DNA from: a bacterium
GTDB lineage: Bacteria; Bacillota; Sulfobacillia; UBA995
Direction: 5' to 3'
NCBI GenBank assembly: GCA_031082145.1
Contig: JAVHLP010000003.1
Coordinates: 62,001 to 126,000 of the forward strand
DNA length: 64,000 nt
Of this stretch, positions 51,601-59,520 are shown in pieces. How positions within the stretch are numbered: position 1 is the first letter of the stretch; every line of letters starts with the position of its first letter. A program made the position numbers and the translations under genes. The notes under the pieces were generated by a model that was not told the DNA's origin, did no database searches, and saw only the letters and a list, made by a program, of their open reading frames with translations.

Positions 51601-52173
51601 CGCTTCCTGGAGCGGGAGCGCTCGGACCTCGAGGAAGCCCGCCGGGACCTCGATCGGCTGCTGGCGGAGATCGACCAGGTGATGGCGGAGCGCTTCCTGG
51701 AGGGCTTCAACGCCATCGGGGACGCCTTCGCCGAGATCTTCTCGGATCTCTTCGGCGGGGGTCGCGGTGAGCTGATCCTGGAGGACCCGCAGGATCCGCT
51801 GGAGACAGGGGTGGAGATCCGTGCCCAGCCACCCGGCAAGCGCCTGCAAAACCTGTCCCTGCTGTCGGCCGGGGAGCGGGCCCTCACGGCGATCGCACTG
51901 CTCTTCGCCATCCTGACCGTCCGCCCGGCGCCGTTCTGCATCCTGGACGAGATTGACGCCCCGCTGGACGATGTCAATACCGCCAAGTTCGCCCGGATGC
52001 TCAAGCAGTACTCAGCCCGCACTCAGTTCCTGGTGGTCACCCACAACAAGGGGACCATGGAGGTTGCCGACGCCCTGTACGGCGTCACCATGGAAGAGGG
52101 CGGGGTCTCCCGCCTGGTCTCGGTCCGGCTGGCGGAGGCCGTCCGGGCGGTTGAGGCAGGTGAAGGTGGCTGA
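48667..52173 (+). CDS. smc: Chromosome segregation protein SMC
   Basis: 1168-residue condensin ATPase. Head: LQGFKSFAGRTDVELEPG, Walker A VGPNGAGKSNLAEALRWALG. Two long coiled coils (about 170-500 and 670-1000) flank the hinge (about 515-660; GVIGPLADYVAPASEESRAL). C-terminal head: signature LSLLSAGERALTAIALLFAI and Walker B FCILDEIDAPLDDVN. The ABC signature is LSAGE where LSGGE is normal. It starts with TTG at 48667 after GGAGGTAGCGGC. It is coupled to ftsY through a CTGA overlap. Confidence 0.95.
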   Translation: MHLRRLELQGFKSFAGRTDVELEPGTTAVVGPNGAGKSNLAEALRWALGEQSARQLRGSRMEDVIFHGSDSRRPVGMAEVALTFDNVDGRLPLDFSEVMLVRRVYRSGESEYLINRAAARLRDVQDLLALTGVGRDGYAIMEQNRVDELLRARPEDRRALFEEAAGITRHRQRKREALRKLDETTLSLARVSDVIAELGSQLEPLQEQATAAREYLGCRNERDRLEQALRARGLARLSRQWTALEEKKAALGVDLGVCRDRLTALEGEREAGRLRLEELGRALAAREQTVAGLAADLQKVETDRQLSRERQRHLLAEADRLAGEVAEAQRLRDEEENRVRRLEAEAALLTEEMTRLAAERDRLEADRSGGASRLLEGQARLEELRGSLIDRLNRLGEARHAATRAQEEQDRLLAARADHRRRQAGLAEEVRTLTGWLRGVEGGTSEVSTKIGARRSDLAVVQDELPAVGRALEDARRRLAELKERLAGEEARLATLRDLEQAGEGFPAGVRALLAGSRPGVIGPLADYVAPASEESRALAAALDTHAGCLLVERDRLPDLIAYLREGNRGRATLWPVPLPVAGPAAPPGPTLAPAAGGPAGEVLRRLLEGVLVAPDLEAALTLASARGHRYRVVTLEGEVVHPGGGVSVGGVEAGPVGRRADIDRLERRAGEWAAAAQQAEEAVGGLERAAAALREEQTAFQGELGRLQAEAAGLERQAQDLRARLKRQEEEAESLALEGERLAAELELAQRALPALLGEVATHSEQLEAVRGEIQQLEAELRQDRRDEEERGRRLAEVGAELARAEAKAAGGAEALTEARAALAVLTAEHESRARRLADVHEQGRAREGEAAVREEEAARLAAELEVQREQGRIAREEREALARSLAGQELEVARLRGDAEALRERFHELEIKAARLEVEYGNLARAGPADDASADLGGLSESQARERVAELGALMAAMGEVNLGAVAEFDRLGERCRFLERERSDLEEARRDLDRLLAEIDQVMAERFLEGFNAIGDAFAEIFSDLFGGGRGELILEDPQDPLETGVEIRAQPPGKRLQNLSLLSAGERALTAIALLFAILTVRPAPFCILDEIDAPLDDVNTAKFARMLKQYSARTQFLVVTHNKGTMEVADALYGVTMEEGGVSRLVSVRLAEAVRAVEAGEGG

Positions 52174-53051
52174 GCAGCCTGGACAAGGGTCTGGCCAGGA
52201 TGCGGTCGGCGTTCGGCGCCGCCTTCAGCCGCCTGCTCGCCCGCGGCCCGGCCGACCCGGCGGCCCTTGAGGAACTGCTCATCCTGGCCGATGTGGGGGT
52301 CGAAGCCGCCCGGCGGATCCTGGACCGGCTGAGCCGGTCCTCCCGGGGCGACCCCCCTCGGGAGGTCCTCGCCGGCATCCTGGTGGACATCATGGACGCC
52401 GGCCCGGACCAGGCGCTTAACCTCAGCGGCCGTCCGTCGGTGGTTGTCTTCGTCGGCGTGAACGGCACCGGCAAGACGACCACCCTTGCCAAGCTCGCCT
52501 ACCGGCTGGGGCAGGACGGGAAGACGGCGGTGCTGGCCGCCGCCGACACCTACCGGGCGGCCGCCATCGACCAACTCAACCTCTGGGGCGAGCGGGTGGG
52601 GGCCCGGGTGGTGGCCCACCGGCCGGGAAGCGACCCCGCCGCCGTGGCCTACGATGCGGTCCAGGCAGCCCTGGCCCGGGGCCAGGACCTCGTCCTGGTG
52701 GACACGGCCGGCCGCCTGCACACCCGCACCGGCCTGATGGACGAGCTGGGCAAGGTCCGGCGGGTGCTGGCCGGGGCCGTCCCCGGAGCCCCTCATGAGG
52801 TACTGCTGGTGCTGGACGCGACCACCGGGCAGAACGCCCTGGAGCAGGCCCGCGTCTTCAAGGAGGCGGTCGCGGTGACCGGGGTGGTCCTGACCAAGCT
52901 GGACGGGACCGCCCGGGGTGGCATCGTGGTGGCCATCCGGGAGCGTCTGGGCTTGCCGGTCAAGTTCGTGGGCGTGGGCGAGGCCGTCGCCGACCTCCTG
53001 CCCTTCGATCCGCGGGCCTTCGCCGAGGCTCTTCTGGGCCCGCCCGTCTGA
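52170..53051 (+). CDS. ftsY: Signal recognition particle receptor FtsY
   Basis: 293 residues from a CTG start at 52170 that overlaps the smc stop as CTGA, with AGGTGAAGG in front. The first ATG, at 52200, would cut off SSLDKGLARM, which fits the conserved FtsY N-domain helix. The GTPase motifs are GVNGTGKTTTLAKLA, AADTYRAAAIDQL, DTAGRLHTRTGLMDEL, TKLDGTARGG and FVGVGEAVADLLPFDP. It is a short FtsY lacking the acidic A-domain. It docks ribosome-bound SRP (Ffh, encoded at 60905) to the translocon. Confidence 0.93.
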   Translation: MSSLDKGLARMRSAFGAAFSRLLARGPADPAALEELLILADVGVEAARRILDRLSRSSRGDPPREVLAGILVDIMDAGPDQALNLSGRPSVVVFVGVNGTGKTTTLAKLAYRLGQDGKTAVLAAADTYRAAAIDQLNLWGERVGARVVAHRPGSDPAAVAYDAVQAALARGQDLVLVDTAGRLHTRTGLMDELGKVRRVLAGAVPGAPHEVLLVLDATTGQNALEQARVFKEAVAVTGVVLTKLDGTARGGIVVAIRERLGLPVKFVGVGEAVADLLPFDPRAFAEALLGPPV

Positions 53052-53073
53052 CCCCCGGAAGGAGAGAGGTGCG

Positions 53074-54456
53074 TTGCCGGTCCCGGCCGACCGGCTCGCC
53101 TCGATAGTGGGCGAGTCCAACCTGCTGACCGATCCCGCCGCCGTCGAACCTTACGGCCGGGACGAGAGTAGCTGTCCCTCGCACCCGCCCGCCGCGGTCG
53201 TCAGGCCGGGTTCGACCGAGGAAGTCCGCCGGATCCTCCGGCTGGCCGGGGAGCAGGGCTTCGCGGTGACCCCGCGGGGCCTGGGAACCGGCCTCTGCGG
53301 GGGGGCGGTCCCGGTACAGGGGGGCGTCGTCCTGTCCCTCGAGCGGATGAACCGGATCCTGGAGATCGATGAGTCCAACCTGGCGGTGACCGTCGAGCCC
53401 GGAGTGGTGCTTCAGGACCTGCACCGGGCGGTGGAGGCCCGGGGCCTCTTCTACCCTCCCGACCCGGCCAGCCTGGAGAGTTGCAGCATCGGCGGTAACC
53501 TGGCCGTGAACGCGGGAGGGCCGCGGGCGGCCAAGTACGGGATCACCCGCCACTACGTGGTGGGGATGGAGATGGTCCTGGCCGGCGGGGAGGTGGTGAG
53601 CTACGGCGGCAAGGTCATCAAGAACACCACCGGCTACAGCCTACCGCACTTCCTGGTGGGGTCCGAGGGCACCCTCGGCGTCATCACCCGGGCCACCCTC
53701 CGCCTCATCCCCTTGCCGCGGGAGAGAGTGGACCTCCTGGCCCCGTTCGCGTCGGTAGGGGCTGCCGCCCGGGCGGTGGGGGAGATCGTGCTTGGCAAGC
53801 GGGTAATCCCCGCCGCCGTGGAGTTCATGGACCGGGCGTCCCTTCGGGCCAGCGCCACCCATCTCGGCAGGGAGCTGCCGCACCTGGATGCGGCCGCCCA
53901 CCTCCTGGTTCAGCTGGACGGCAACCATCCCGCCGAGGTCCAGGCTCAGGCCGAGCAGGTGGCGGAACTCTGCCAGGAACACGGGGCTTGGGATGTCCTG
54001 GTGGCGACCGGCAGCCAGACCCAGGAGCGGCTCTGGGCGGCCCGCCGGGCCATCCTGGAGGCCGTCAAGCGGCTCTCGGCCCACGCCGACTTCCTGGATA
54101 CGGCCGTCCCCCGCGCCCACATCCCCGAGTTCCTGCAGCGGGCCCGGCAGGCCGCTTCCCACTGGAGCCTGGAACTGGCCAACTGGGGCCACGCCGCCGA
54201 TGGTAACATCCATCTCGCCGTGTACTGCCGGGACGCCGATCCCGACTGGCCCCGGGCCCTCGGCGGCCTGACCGCTGCCATCTACAGCGCCGCCCTGGAC
54301 CTGGGTGGGGCCATCGCCAGCGAGCACGGGATCGGCTGCCTCAAGCGGGCCTATCTCGGCCAGGCCCTGGAGCCGGGGGCGATCGAGATCATGCGGCGGG
54401 TCAAGGCGGCTTTCGACCCCCGGGGTCTCCTGAACCCGGGCAAGGTCCTGCCCTAG
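53074..54456 (+). CDS. FAD-binding oxidase, GlcD/LldD type
   Basis: 460-residue flavoprotein of the FAD-linked oxidase family (glycolate oxidase GlcD, D-lactate dehydrogenase). PCMH-type FAD domain: VVRPGSTEEVRRILRLAGEQ, TPRGLGTGLCGGAVPVQGGV, VTVEPGVVLQDLH, GGNLAVNAGGPRAAKYGITR and SEGTLGVITRATLRL; C-terminal domain ends IASEHGIGCLKRAYL and PRGLLNPGKVLP. TTG at 53074 has GGAAGGAGAGAGG upstream. It oxidises a 2-hydroxy acid; which one cannot be told. It is the first gene of the insertion between ftsY and ylxM. Confidence 0.88.
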   Translation: MPVPADRLASIVGESNLLTDPAAVEPYGRDESSCPSHPPAAVVRPGSTEEVRRILRLAGEQGFAVTPRGLGTGLCGGAVPVQGGVVLSLERMNRILEIDESNLAVTVEPGVVLQDLHRAVEARGLFYPPDPASLESCSIGGNLAVNAGGPRAAKYGITRHYVVGMEMVLAGGEVVSYGGKVIKNTTGYSLPHFLVGSEGTLGVITRATLRLIPLPRERVDLLAPFASVGAAARAVGEIVLGKRVIPAAVEFMDRASLRASATHLGRELPHLDAAAHLLVQLDGNHPAEVQAQAEQVAELCQEHGAWDVLVATGSQTQERLWAARRAILEAVKRLSAHADFLDTAVPRAHIPEFLQRARQAASHWSLELANWGHAADGNIHLAVYCRDADPDWPRALGGLTAAIYSAALDLGGAIASEHGIGCLKRAYLGQALEPGAIEIMRRVKAAFDPRGLLNPGKVLP

Positions 54457-54511
54457 CCGGGAGGATTCTCCTCCCGGAGCGGGGAAGCGGCTTCAGGGGG
54501 AGGCGATCGGC

Positions 54512-55402
54512 ATGCTCATTTTGACCGAGAAGCTCACCAAGTACTACGGCAGGTCCCGCGGCATCGTCGACGTCGACCTCCAGGTGCGGGAAGGGGAGGT
54601 CTTCGGCTTCCTCGGTCCCAACGGGGCCGGTAAGACTACCACCATCCGGCTCCTGCTCAGCTTCATCCGGGCCACCTCCGGCCGGGCCACCGTCTTCGGC
54701 CTTGACGCCGGGAGAGACACGCTGACCATCAAGGAGCGCGTGGGCTACATTCCCGGCGACGTGCGCCTCTACGAGGAGATGACCGGAGCCGCCTTCCTGG
54801 ACTACATGGCCGGGTTCCGCCCGGCCAGGAAAGACCGCCGGCGCGAACTGGCCGAACGTCTGGGCATCAACCTCTCGGTGCGGCTCAAGCAGGCCTCCCG
54901 GGGCATGAAGCAGAAGGTTGCCATCATCCAGGCTTTCACGCACGATCCCGACTTGTTCATCCTGGATGAACCCACCAGCGGTCTCGACCCCCTGGTCCAG
55001 AATGACTTCTACGGCCTCCTGAAAGAAGAGCAGCGCCGGGGCAAGACCGTCTTTCTCTCCTCCCACATTCTGAGCGAGGTCGAGAAGGTCTGCGACCGGG
55101 TTGCCATCATCCGCGACGGCCGGATCGAGGTGGTGGAGGATATCCACTCCCTCAAGGCCCGGCGGGTTAAGGTCATGGACGTCACCTTCATATCCGAGCT
55201 GTCCCCGGCAGCCCTGCAGGTGAGCGGGGTTACGGCGGTCGAGGGTTCGGGCCGGCACTACCGGGTATCGGTCAAGGGCGACGTCAACCCGGTGCTGCAA
55301 GCGGTGGCCCGCCACCCGGTGGAGAACCTCACCTTCACCGACGCCAGCCTGGAAGACATATTCCTGGAGTTCTACGCCCGGGACCGCCAAGGAGGGAGAT
55401 AG
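54512..55402 (+). CDS. ABC transporter ATP-binding protein (exporter)
   Basis: 296-residue ABC ATPase of the NatA/BcrA type: Walker A GFLGPNGAGKTTTIRLLLSF, Q-loop near YIPGDVRLYEEMTG, signature ASRGMKQKVAIIQA, Walker B LFILDEPTSGLDPLVQ and H-loop SSHILSEVEKV. The C-terminal 80 residues are an extension of the type found with ABC-2 permeases. Ribosome site GGGGGAGG. Forms an exporter with the permease downstream; substrate unknown. Confidence 0.9.
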   Translation: MLILTEKLTKYYGRSRGIVDVDLQVREGEVFGFLGPNGAGKTTTIRLLLSFIRATSGRATVFGLDAGRDTLTIKERVGYIPGDVRLYEEMTGAAFLDYMAGFRPARKDRRRELAERLGINLSVRLKQASRGMKQKVAIIQAFTHDPDLFILDEPTSGLDPLVQNDFYGLLKEEQRRGKTVFLSSHILSEVEKVCDRVAIIRDGRIEVVEDIHSLKARRVKVMDVTFISELSPAALQVSGVTAVEGSGRHYRVSVKGDVNPVLQAVARHPVENLTFTDASLEDIFLEFYARDRQGGR

Positions 55403-55405
55403 CCC

Positions 55406-56209
55406 ATGTCGGACCTGGCCAACGTCTTCCGCCGGCATTTCCGCCGGGACCGGAACGCCCTGTTCATCTGGGGAGGTCTCTGCGGGGGGTTCGGACTCCT
55501 GATAGCCGTCATCTACCCCTCGTTCGCGGAGTCGCTGGAGGGGATGCTCGCCAACTACCCGGAGGCCTTTCTGCGGGCCTTCATGGGGGGCACCGTGCCT
55601 TCTTTTGGCACCGTAGAGGGCTTCATGGCCTTGGAGTACTTCAGTTGGATACCGGTCATGTATGCGGCTTACGCCGCCCTCGCCGGGGCGGGCATGGTCG
55701 CCGAGGAGACCGACCGCGGCACGGTCGAGTTCTTGCTGGCCCAACCGGTACGGCGGAGCACCGTCATCGCCGGCAAGTTCCTGGTGTTCCTGGTCTACCT
55801 CGCCGGCATCGTTGTCGTCAGCGCCCTTGGCCTCTCCGGCGGCCTCTACGCGGCCGGCGTTGATCACTCCCTCCGTCTCTTCGGGCACCAGTTCGTCTCC
55901 GGCTACCTCGTGGCCATGGCCTACGGCGCCATCTCCCTCCTGATTTCGGTCCTGGCCGGTGAACTCCGCCGGGCCACCTCGGTCTCCCTGGGCGTGGTCT
56001 TCGGCACCTGGTTCCTGCTGATGGCGGCCAACCTCTCCGAGCGGATGGAACTCCTGGGCTATCTCTCGCCCTTGTGCTACGCGGGAGCCACGGCGGTCCT
56101 GGAACGAGGTTCGCTCCCTCCCGGCGACGTGGCCGTGCTACTGGCGATCACGGCCGTCGCCTTCGTCGCCGCCCTGGTTCTCTTCGAGCGCAAAGAACTC
56201 GCCGCTTAG
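55406..56209 (+). CDS. ABC-2 type transporter permease
   Basis: 267-residue permease with about six hydrophobic helices, for example WGGLCGGFGLLIAVIYPSFA, VMYAAYAALAGAGMVAEETD and VLLAITAVAFVAALVLFERK. The loop EETDRGTVEFLLAQPVRRST with the following helix is typical of ABC-2 permeases. GGGAGATAGCCC precedes ATG at 55406, four bases after the ATPase stop. Exporter of drugs, lipids or peptides. Confidence 0.85.
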   Translation: MSDLANVFRRHFRRDRNALFIWGGLCGGFGLLIAVIYPSFAESLEGMLANYPEAFLRAFMGGTVPSFGTVEGFMALEYFSWIPVMYAAYAALAGAGMVAEETDRGTVEFLLAQPVRRSTVIAGKFLVFLVYLAGIVVVSALGLSGGLYAAGVDHSLRLFGHQFVSGYLVAMAYGAISLLISVLAGELRRATSVSLGVVFGTWFLLMAANLSERMELLGYLSPLCYAGATAVLERGSLPPGDVAVLLAITAVAFVAALVLFERKELAA

Positions 56210-56227
56210 CCGGCTTGAGGAAGAGCG

Positions 56228-57430
56228 ATGTTTGATCTTGTCATCGAGAACGTGCGGGTGCTCACCGTGTCTCCCCGGGGGACAATTTCCCGGGGCGCGG
56301 TGGCCATAAAGGCGGGCCGGATCGCAGCCGTCGGCGCCGGTTCCGACTTCGCCGGGGCCGCCTCCCGCCACCGGTTGGACGGCGAGGGGCTCACCCTGGC
56401 CCCGGGGTTGGTGGACTGCCACTCGCACCTCATGGAATACGCTACCGCCGGCGTCCACCGGATCGGCCCGCCCGGCCAGGCGATGGCGGGGGTGGCCAAC
56501 CTCTTCCGGTCCCGCTGCGCCGGCATCGTGGCCAACGGCGAGCACCACCTGGGCCATCCCGTCCTGGCCCAGGAGACTCAGACTTACATCGACCTGGCCT
56601 CCCTTTTTCCCGGCAAGACGCGGCTGGCGGCCGGCTTCTGCATCCTGGGGACCGATCCCCTGGCGGTGACCGCCTCGGCCCGGCCGGGAGAGGTTCTGAC
56701 CCTCGCCGACCTCGGCGCGGCCGTGCTCGAGGAGGCGGCCCGGCACTCCCAGTTCCCCGGCGAGAGCCTCTTCCTCACCGCCACCGTGGCCAACCTGCCG
56801 CCGCACCTCGTGCCGCGGGCCGGCGAGCTATGCCTGGCCCCGGAGCAGATCAGGGCTTTCGTAAGGGTGTTTCATGACCGGGGCAAGCGGGTCGGGGCCC
56901 ATGTGGAGGGCGAGGAGGGGATCCGGGCCTTCCTCGACGCCGGCGGCGACGTCCTGCACCATGCCCACGGCCTCACCCCGGACCTCATGCACCGGGTAGC
57001 CTCTGCCGGGGTAGCCCTGGTGGCCACTCCCCACGGTGGGACGGGCCGGGCGCCCAGCTCCCCGGCGGAGATCGCCAGGGCCGTAGCGGCGGGCATCCAA
57101 GTGGCCATCGCCACCGACGCCTACCTGCCCAAGCACCCCGGGGCAGTCTGGCTGGAGGAGCCGGCGGGTTTCGAGTATGGCCCGGACCACCTCCTGGCCC
57201 TGGCCCACCCGGTGTTCAGGCTTCTCCGGGAGCAGGGGCGGGACGAGAACGCCATTCTGGCCCTGATCACCCGCAACGCGGCCGAGATTCTCGATCTGGA
57301 CGGGGGCAGCATAGAGCCGGGCCGCCCGGCCGACCTCGTACTGGCCGACGGCATCCCCGGCCTGGAGGTCACCGGTCCGGAGGGCATCCGTAAGGTCTTC
57401 GTCAATGGCGGGTTGTTCCGGGACGGTTGA
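56228..57430 (+). CDS. Metal-dependent amidohydrolase
   Basis: 400-residue amidohydrolase-superfamily protein (imidazolonepropionase/dihydroorotase branch). Metal ligands: His-Ser-His in PGLVDCHSHLMEY, His in GAHVEGEEG, HHAHGLTPDL and Asp in AIATDAYLPKHPG; C-terminal EILDLDGGSIEPGRPADLVL is the usual small beta-domain. The substrate is a cyclic amide or amidine, not identified. ATG 56228 follows TTGAGGAAGAGCG and is 18 bases after the permease stop. Confidence 0.85.
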   Translation: MFDLVIENVRVLTVSPRGTISRGAVAIKAGRIAAVGAGSDFAGAASRHRLDGEGLTLAPGLVDCHSHLMEYATAGVHRIGPPGQAMAGVANLFRSRCAGIVANGEHHLGHPVLAQETQTYIDLASLFPGKTRLAAGFCILGTDPLAVTASARPGEVLTLADLGAAVLEEAARHSQFPGESLFLTATVANLPPHLVPRAGELCLAPEQIRAFVRVFHDRGKRVGAHVEGEEGIRAFLDAGGDVLHHAHGLTPDLMHRVASAGVALVATPHGGTGRAPSSPAEIARAVAAGIQVAIATDAYLPKHPGAVWLEEPAGFEYGPDHLLALAHPVFRLLREQGRDENAILALITRNAAEILDLDGGSIEPGRPADLVLADGIPGLEVTGPEGIRKVFVNGGLFRDG

Positions 57431-57459
57431 ACCTCACCGCGCGCAGGGCCCCGCTGGGG

Positions 57460-57786
57460 TCAGGCCACGAGCGTCCACACGAGAAACAACCCGGCGATGA
57501 TGAGAAGCCCGGCCCAGTACTTGCGGTGCTCCCTCCGCGGGCCAAACAAGCCGGTCACGGACTGGATGGTGACGGCCAGGGCCACGAGGTGCAGCATGGA
57601 GGCAGTCTGCTCTGCGCCCAGCCCTAGGGACACCCCGGCCAGAAAGACCAGGATGGCCAGAAGCTGCGCGGCCGGCCGTATCCAGCGCCGGGTCCGCCTC
57701 GCAATCGCCAGAATGGGGAGGGCCAGCAAGTTCAGGAGCACCAGCGGCACCAGGACAGTGAACAAGTAGCCCCACAAGTAGCCCAC
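57460..57786 (-). CDS. Small membrane protein of unknown function
   Basis: 108 residues with four hydrophobic helices (LWGYLFTVLVPLVLLNLLAL, PAAQLLAILVFLAGVSLGLG, LHLVALAVTIQSVTGLF, YWAGLLIIAGLFLVWTLVA). GTG at 57786 is preceded by GAGGAGGGATCGCT, a strong ribosome site. No family recognised. Confidence 0.6.
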   Translation of the reverse strand: MGYLWGYLFTVLVPLVLLNLLALPILAIARRTRRWIRPAAQLLAILVFLAGVSLGLGAEQTASMLHLVALAVTIQSVTGLFGPRREHRKYWAGLLIIAGLFLVWTLVA

Positions 57787-57833
57787 AGCGATCCCTCCTC
57801 AGGTGTCTGAGCCCCCCGACCGAGCGGATTCCT

Positions 57834-57882
57834 GCCCCGAGCGTTCGGCCGACGGGCAAGGCCGGTCCGGGCCGCTCGGGGC
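57834..57882. repeat. Inverted repeat downstream of the broken membrane protein gene
   Basis: GCCCCGAGCG (57834-57843) and CGCTCGGGGC (57873-57882) are perfect 10-base complements with a 29-base GC-rich spacer containing smaller complementary parts. It may act as a terminator for the minus-strand gene ending at 57888. Confidence 0.35.
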
Positions 57883-57887
57883 CAATT

Positions 57888-58570
57888 TCAACTAGATGAT
57901 CCGGCCCCGGCCACCTTCTCGTCAAGTGTCCTGAGAATACTGGGGCCGATGGCCATGGCCCAGTCCCCGGCACCCTCCTCAACCGCGGCGCCGTGCGCAG
58001 CGGAGCTGAGCAAGGCCATCGTCTGAGCGAGCACAGCTCTCTCGGCCTCGGCCAGAACGCTGGCCTCGGTGAGTGCGCTGAGGAGATGTCCGGTGCCCTC
58101 GAGCCGCCCGGGGGCTATCCCACGAGCATCGGCCATCAGCAAGAGCCGCTTCTCAATCTCATAGGCCAGACCGGCCAGCGCAAGGCTGGCGTCACACGCC
58201 GCGCCACCGACTGGAGCGACCGCTCTTCCTGAACGGCCTGGGGAGGAGGAGTACGGGGGCTCCTGCGAGGGAGCGAGGGTGCGGGGGAGAGGAGACCGGC
58301 GGCCTGGGCGCTGGCCGTCAGCCCCTGCAGTTCTCTGAGTTTGATCGTCAACCCGCTCGGAAGCTTGATGGACTTCACCAGGGGCGCGACCCAGGGGAGG
58401 ATGGCGATGACGAAGAGGGTGATAGTGGCGGCATCAACGACCACAGCGGGCCAGATGAGGTGAGCCAAGACTATCACCAGAGCGCCTGACGAGATGATCA
58501 CCCGCACTCGGAAGAGCGCCTTCAACTCCTTGTCCACTCCCCCGGTGAGCGGTGGACTGCTTGCCGGCAT
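57888..58570 (-). pseudogene. Frameshifted membrane protein gene of unknown function
   Basis: The first part (58570 down to about 58190) begins with ATG after GGAGGGAGTCGACC and has two hydrophobic helices (VRVIISSGALVIVLAHLIWP, ATITLFVIAILPWVAPLV). It runs to QEERSLQSVARR, then the frame changes. The minus-strand reading one base back continues DASLALAGLAYEIEKRLLL and a helical domain ending LRTLDEKVAGAGSSS at 57888, which looks like the second half of the same protein (a soluble domain with an AHG motif). A one-base deletion near 58192-58200 explains this. Not intact as sequenced. Confidence 0.55.
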
Positions 58571-58831
58571 GGTCGACTCCCTCCGTTCCACTGCCGGGGC
58601 ACCCGGGTGCCGGTAGCGCCTGAACGCCTGAGCCATTCGCTCCCAGGAGCGGCAGAACCTCCCGCAGACGGAAGAGAAGCAGACGGGCTTCGGCCTATCC
58701 GGCTGTCCGAAGGCGAACTGACTTAAGGCGAGCACTGAGTACGGCGATGACCCCATGTTCAGGCCGGTGGGCCATCAGCGCGACGGGTGTGACGGAGGAA
58801 TGGTCGTGCCCGGCTCCCGCCTAGCCCCACC
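58571..58831. other. Intergenic region, nothing recognised
   Basis: About 260 bases between the frameshifted gene and the next gene fragments. Open frames here have no ribosome site and atypical composition. I see only short scattered palindromes. Confidence 0.4.
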
Positions 58832-59014
58832 CTCAATCCCTGCTCCCTACCGCGTTATGGCATCATCTTGACTGTGGGCGCCGGCCGGAAGGACATCCTG
58901 ATCCAGTTTGGCTCCGAGGCCCTAGCCGTTTCCCCTAGCGGCGTGCTTCTGGGCGTCATCATCTTTGCCCTGGCCGGTCCGGCCGTCTTATCACAAAAGG
59001 CGTCGTTGCCATAG
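58832..59014 (+). pseudogene. Gene fragment encoding a transmembrane segment
   Basis: An open stretch on the plus strand reads YGIILTVGAGRKDILIQFGS and then a hydrophobic helix SPSGVLLGVIIFALAGPAVL before TAG at 59012. Third codon positions are almost all G or C, as in real genes of this genome. No start with ribosome site is visible, and the same DNA is the non-coding-like tail of the minus-strand gene at 58855-59412. It looks like a remnant. Confidence 0.35.
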
Positions 59015-59412
59015 AAAGCAATGGCCACGTCGATGGTCTCCAGGAGAGAGCGAACTACTGGTCGCGCTGCATCCTCGAATCCCATGGACACCAGCTTGCG
59101 CGAAGCTGCGGACATCGAAACCATGCGGGCAACCAGCATGAACATCTTCCCTACCTTGCCACGTTCTTCGCCATGTAGTCCGCTCTCTAGAGTCTTCTCC
59201 AACTGAAAGAGCATGTGTATTGCTTCTTCCGTTAGCACCAGCCATTTCGCAAGATGAATCCGCGCATTCTCTAGGTTTCGCGACTCGTGATGATCCAAGA
59301 CGTCGGCCATGTCAACGCGATTCGCTTGAGGCAACAACCCCCTGTGGAACCTGTTCCATAACGTCTCGGCCTGCTTACGGACTTCGCAACGCGGCGTGTT
59401 GTCCACCGTCAC
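58855..59412 (-). CDS. Unknown protein, probably truncated
   Basis: 185 residues from GTG at 59412 (AGGTGGGC upstream). Residues up to about 137 look genuine: helical, with HLAKWLVLTEEAIHMLFQLE and GFEDAARPVVRSLLETIDVA, reminiscent of DUF5677-type helical proteins. The last 45 residues (from about 59000 down) have odd composition and lie over a plus-strand gene fragment, so the true C-terminus has been lost. Its start is 26 bases from an attC-like site. Confidence 0.5.
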   Translation of the reverse strand: MTVDNTPRCEVRKQAETLWNRFHRGLLPQANRVDMADVLDHHESRNLENARIHLAKWLVLTEEAIHMLFQLEKTLESGLHGEERGKVGKMFMLVARMVSMSAASRKLVSMGFEDAARPVVRSLLETIDVAIAFYGNDAFCDKTAGPARAKMMTPRSTPLGETARASEPNWIRMSFRPAPTVKMMP

Positions 59413-59437
59413 CCATGCCCACCTTTCAAGTCAAGCT

Positions 59438-59517
59438 GCCCAACGGTATGCGGCTGAGCGGCGGCGTTGCGTGGAAGCGCGGACGGCTTCACCTGTCCGC
59501 TCGAGCCGCTGTTATCC
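59438..59517 (-). other. attC-like site 1 (downstream of brnA)
   Basis: On the minus strand: GGATAAC, a 12-bp stem interrupted by one extra base, a 35-base central part and GTTGGGC. The stem is GCGGCTGAGCGG (59450-59461) with CCGCTCGAGCCGC (59497-59509), leaving G59503 bulged. GTTGGGC fits the GTTRRRY core of integron attC sites, and a bulged G on the recombining strand is an attC hallmark. It lies directly after brnA. Confidence 0.45.
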
Positions 59518-59520
59518 GGC

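Noticed and set aside
50203-51849. 548-codon minus-strand open frame within smc
   Set aside because: Antisense shadow of the repetitive SMC coiled coil.
54401-55888. 495-codon minus-strand open frame opposite the ABC exporter genes
   Set aside because: Antisense shadow; the plus-strand genes have full ABC motifs.
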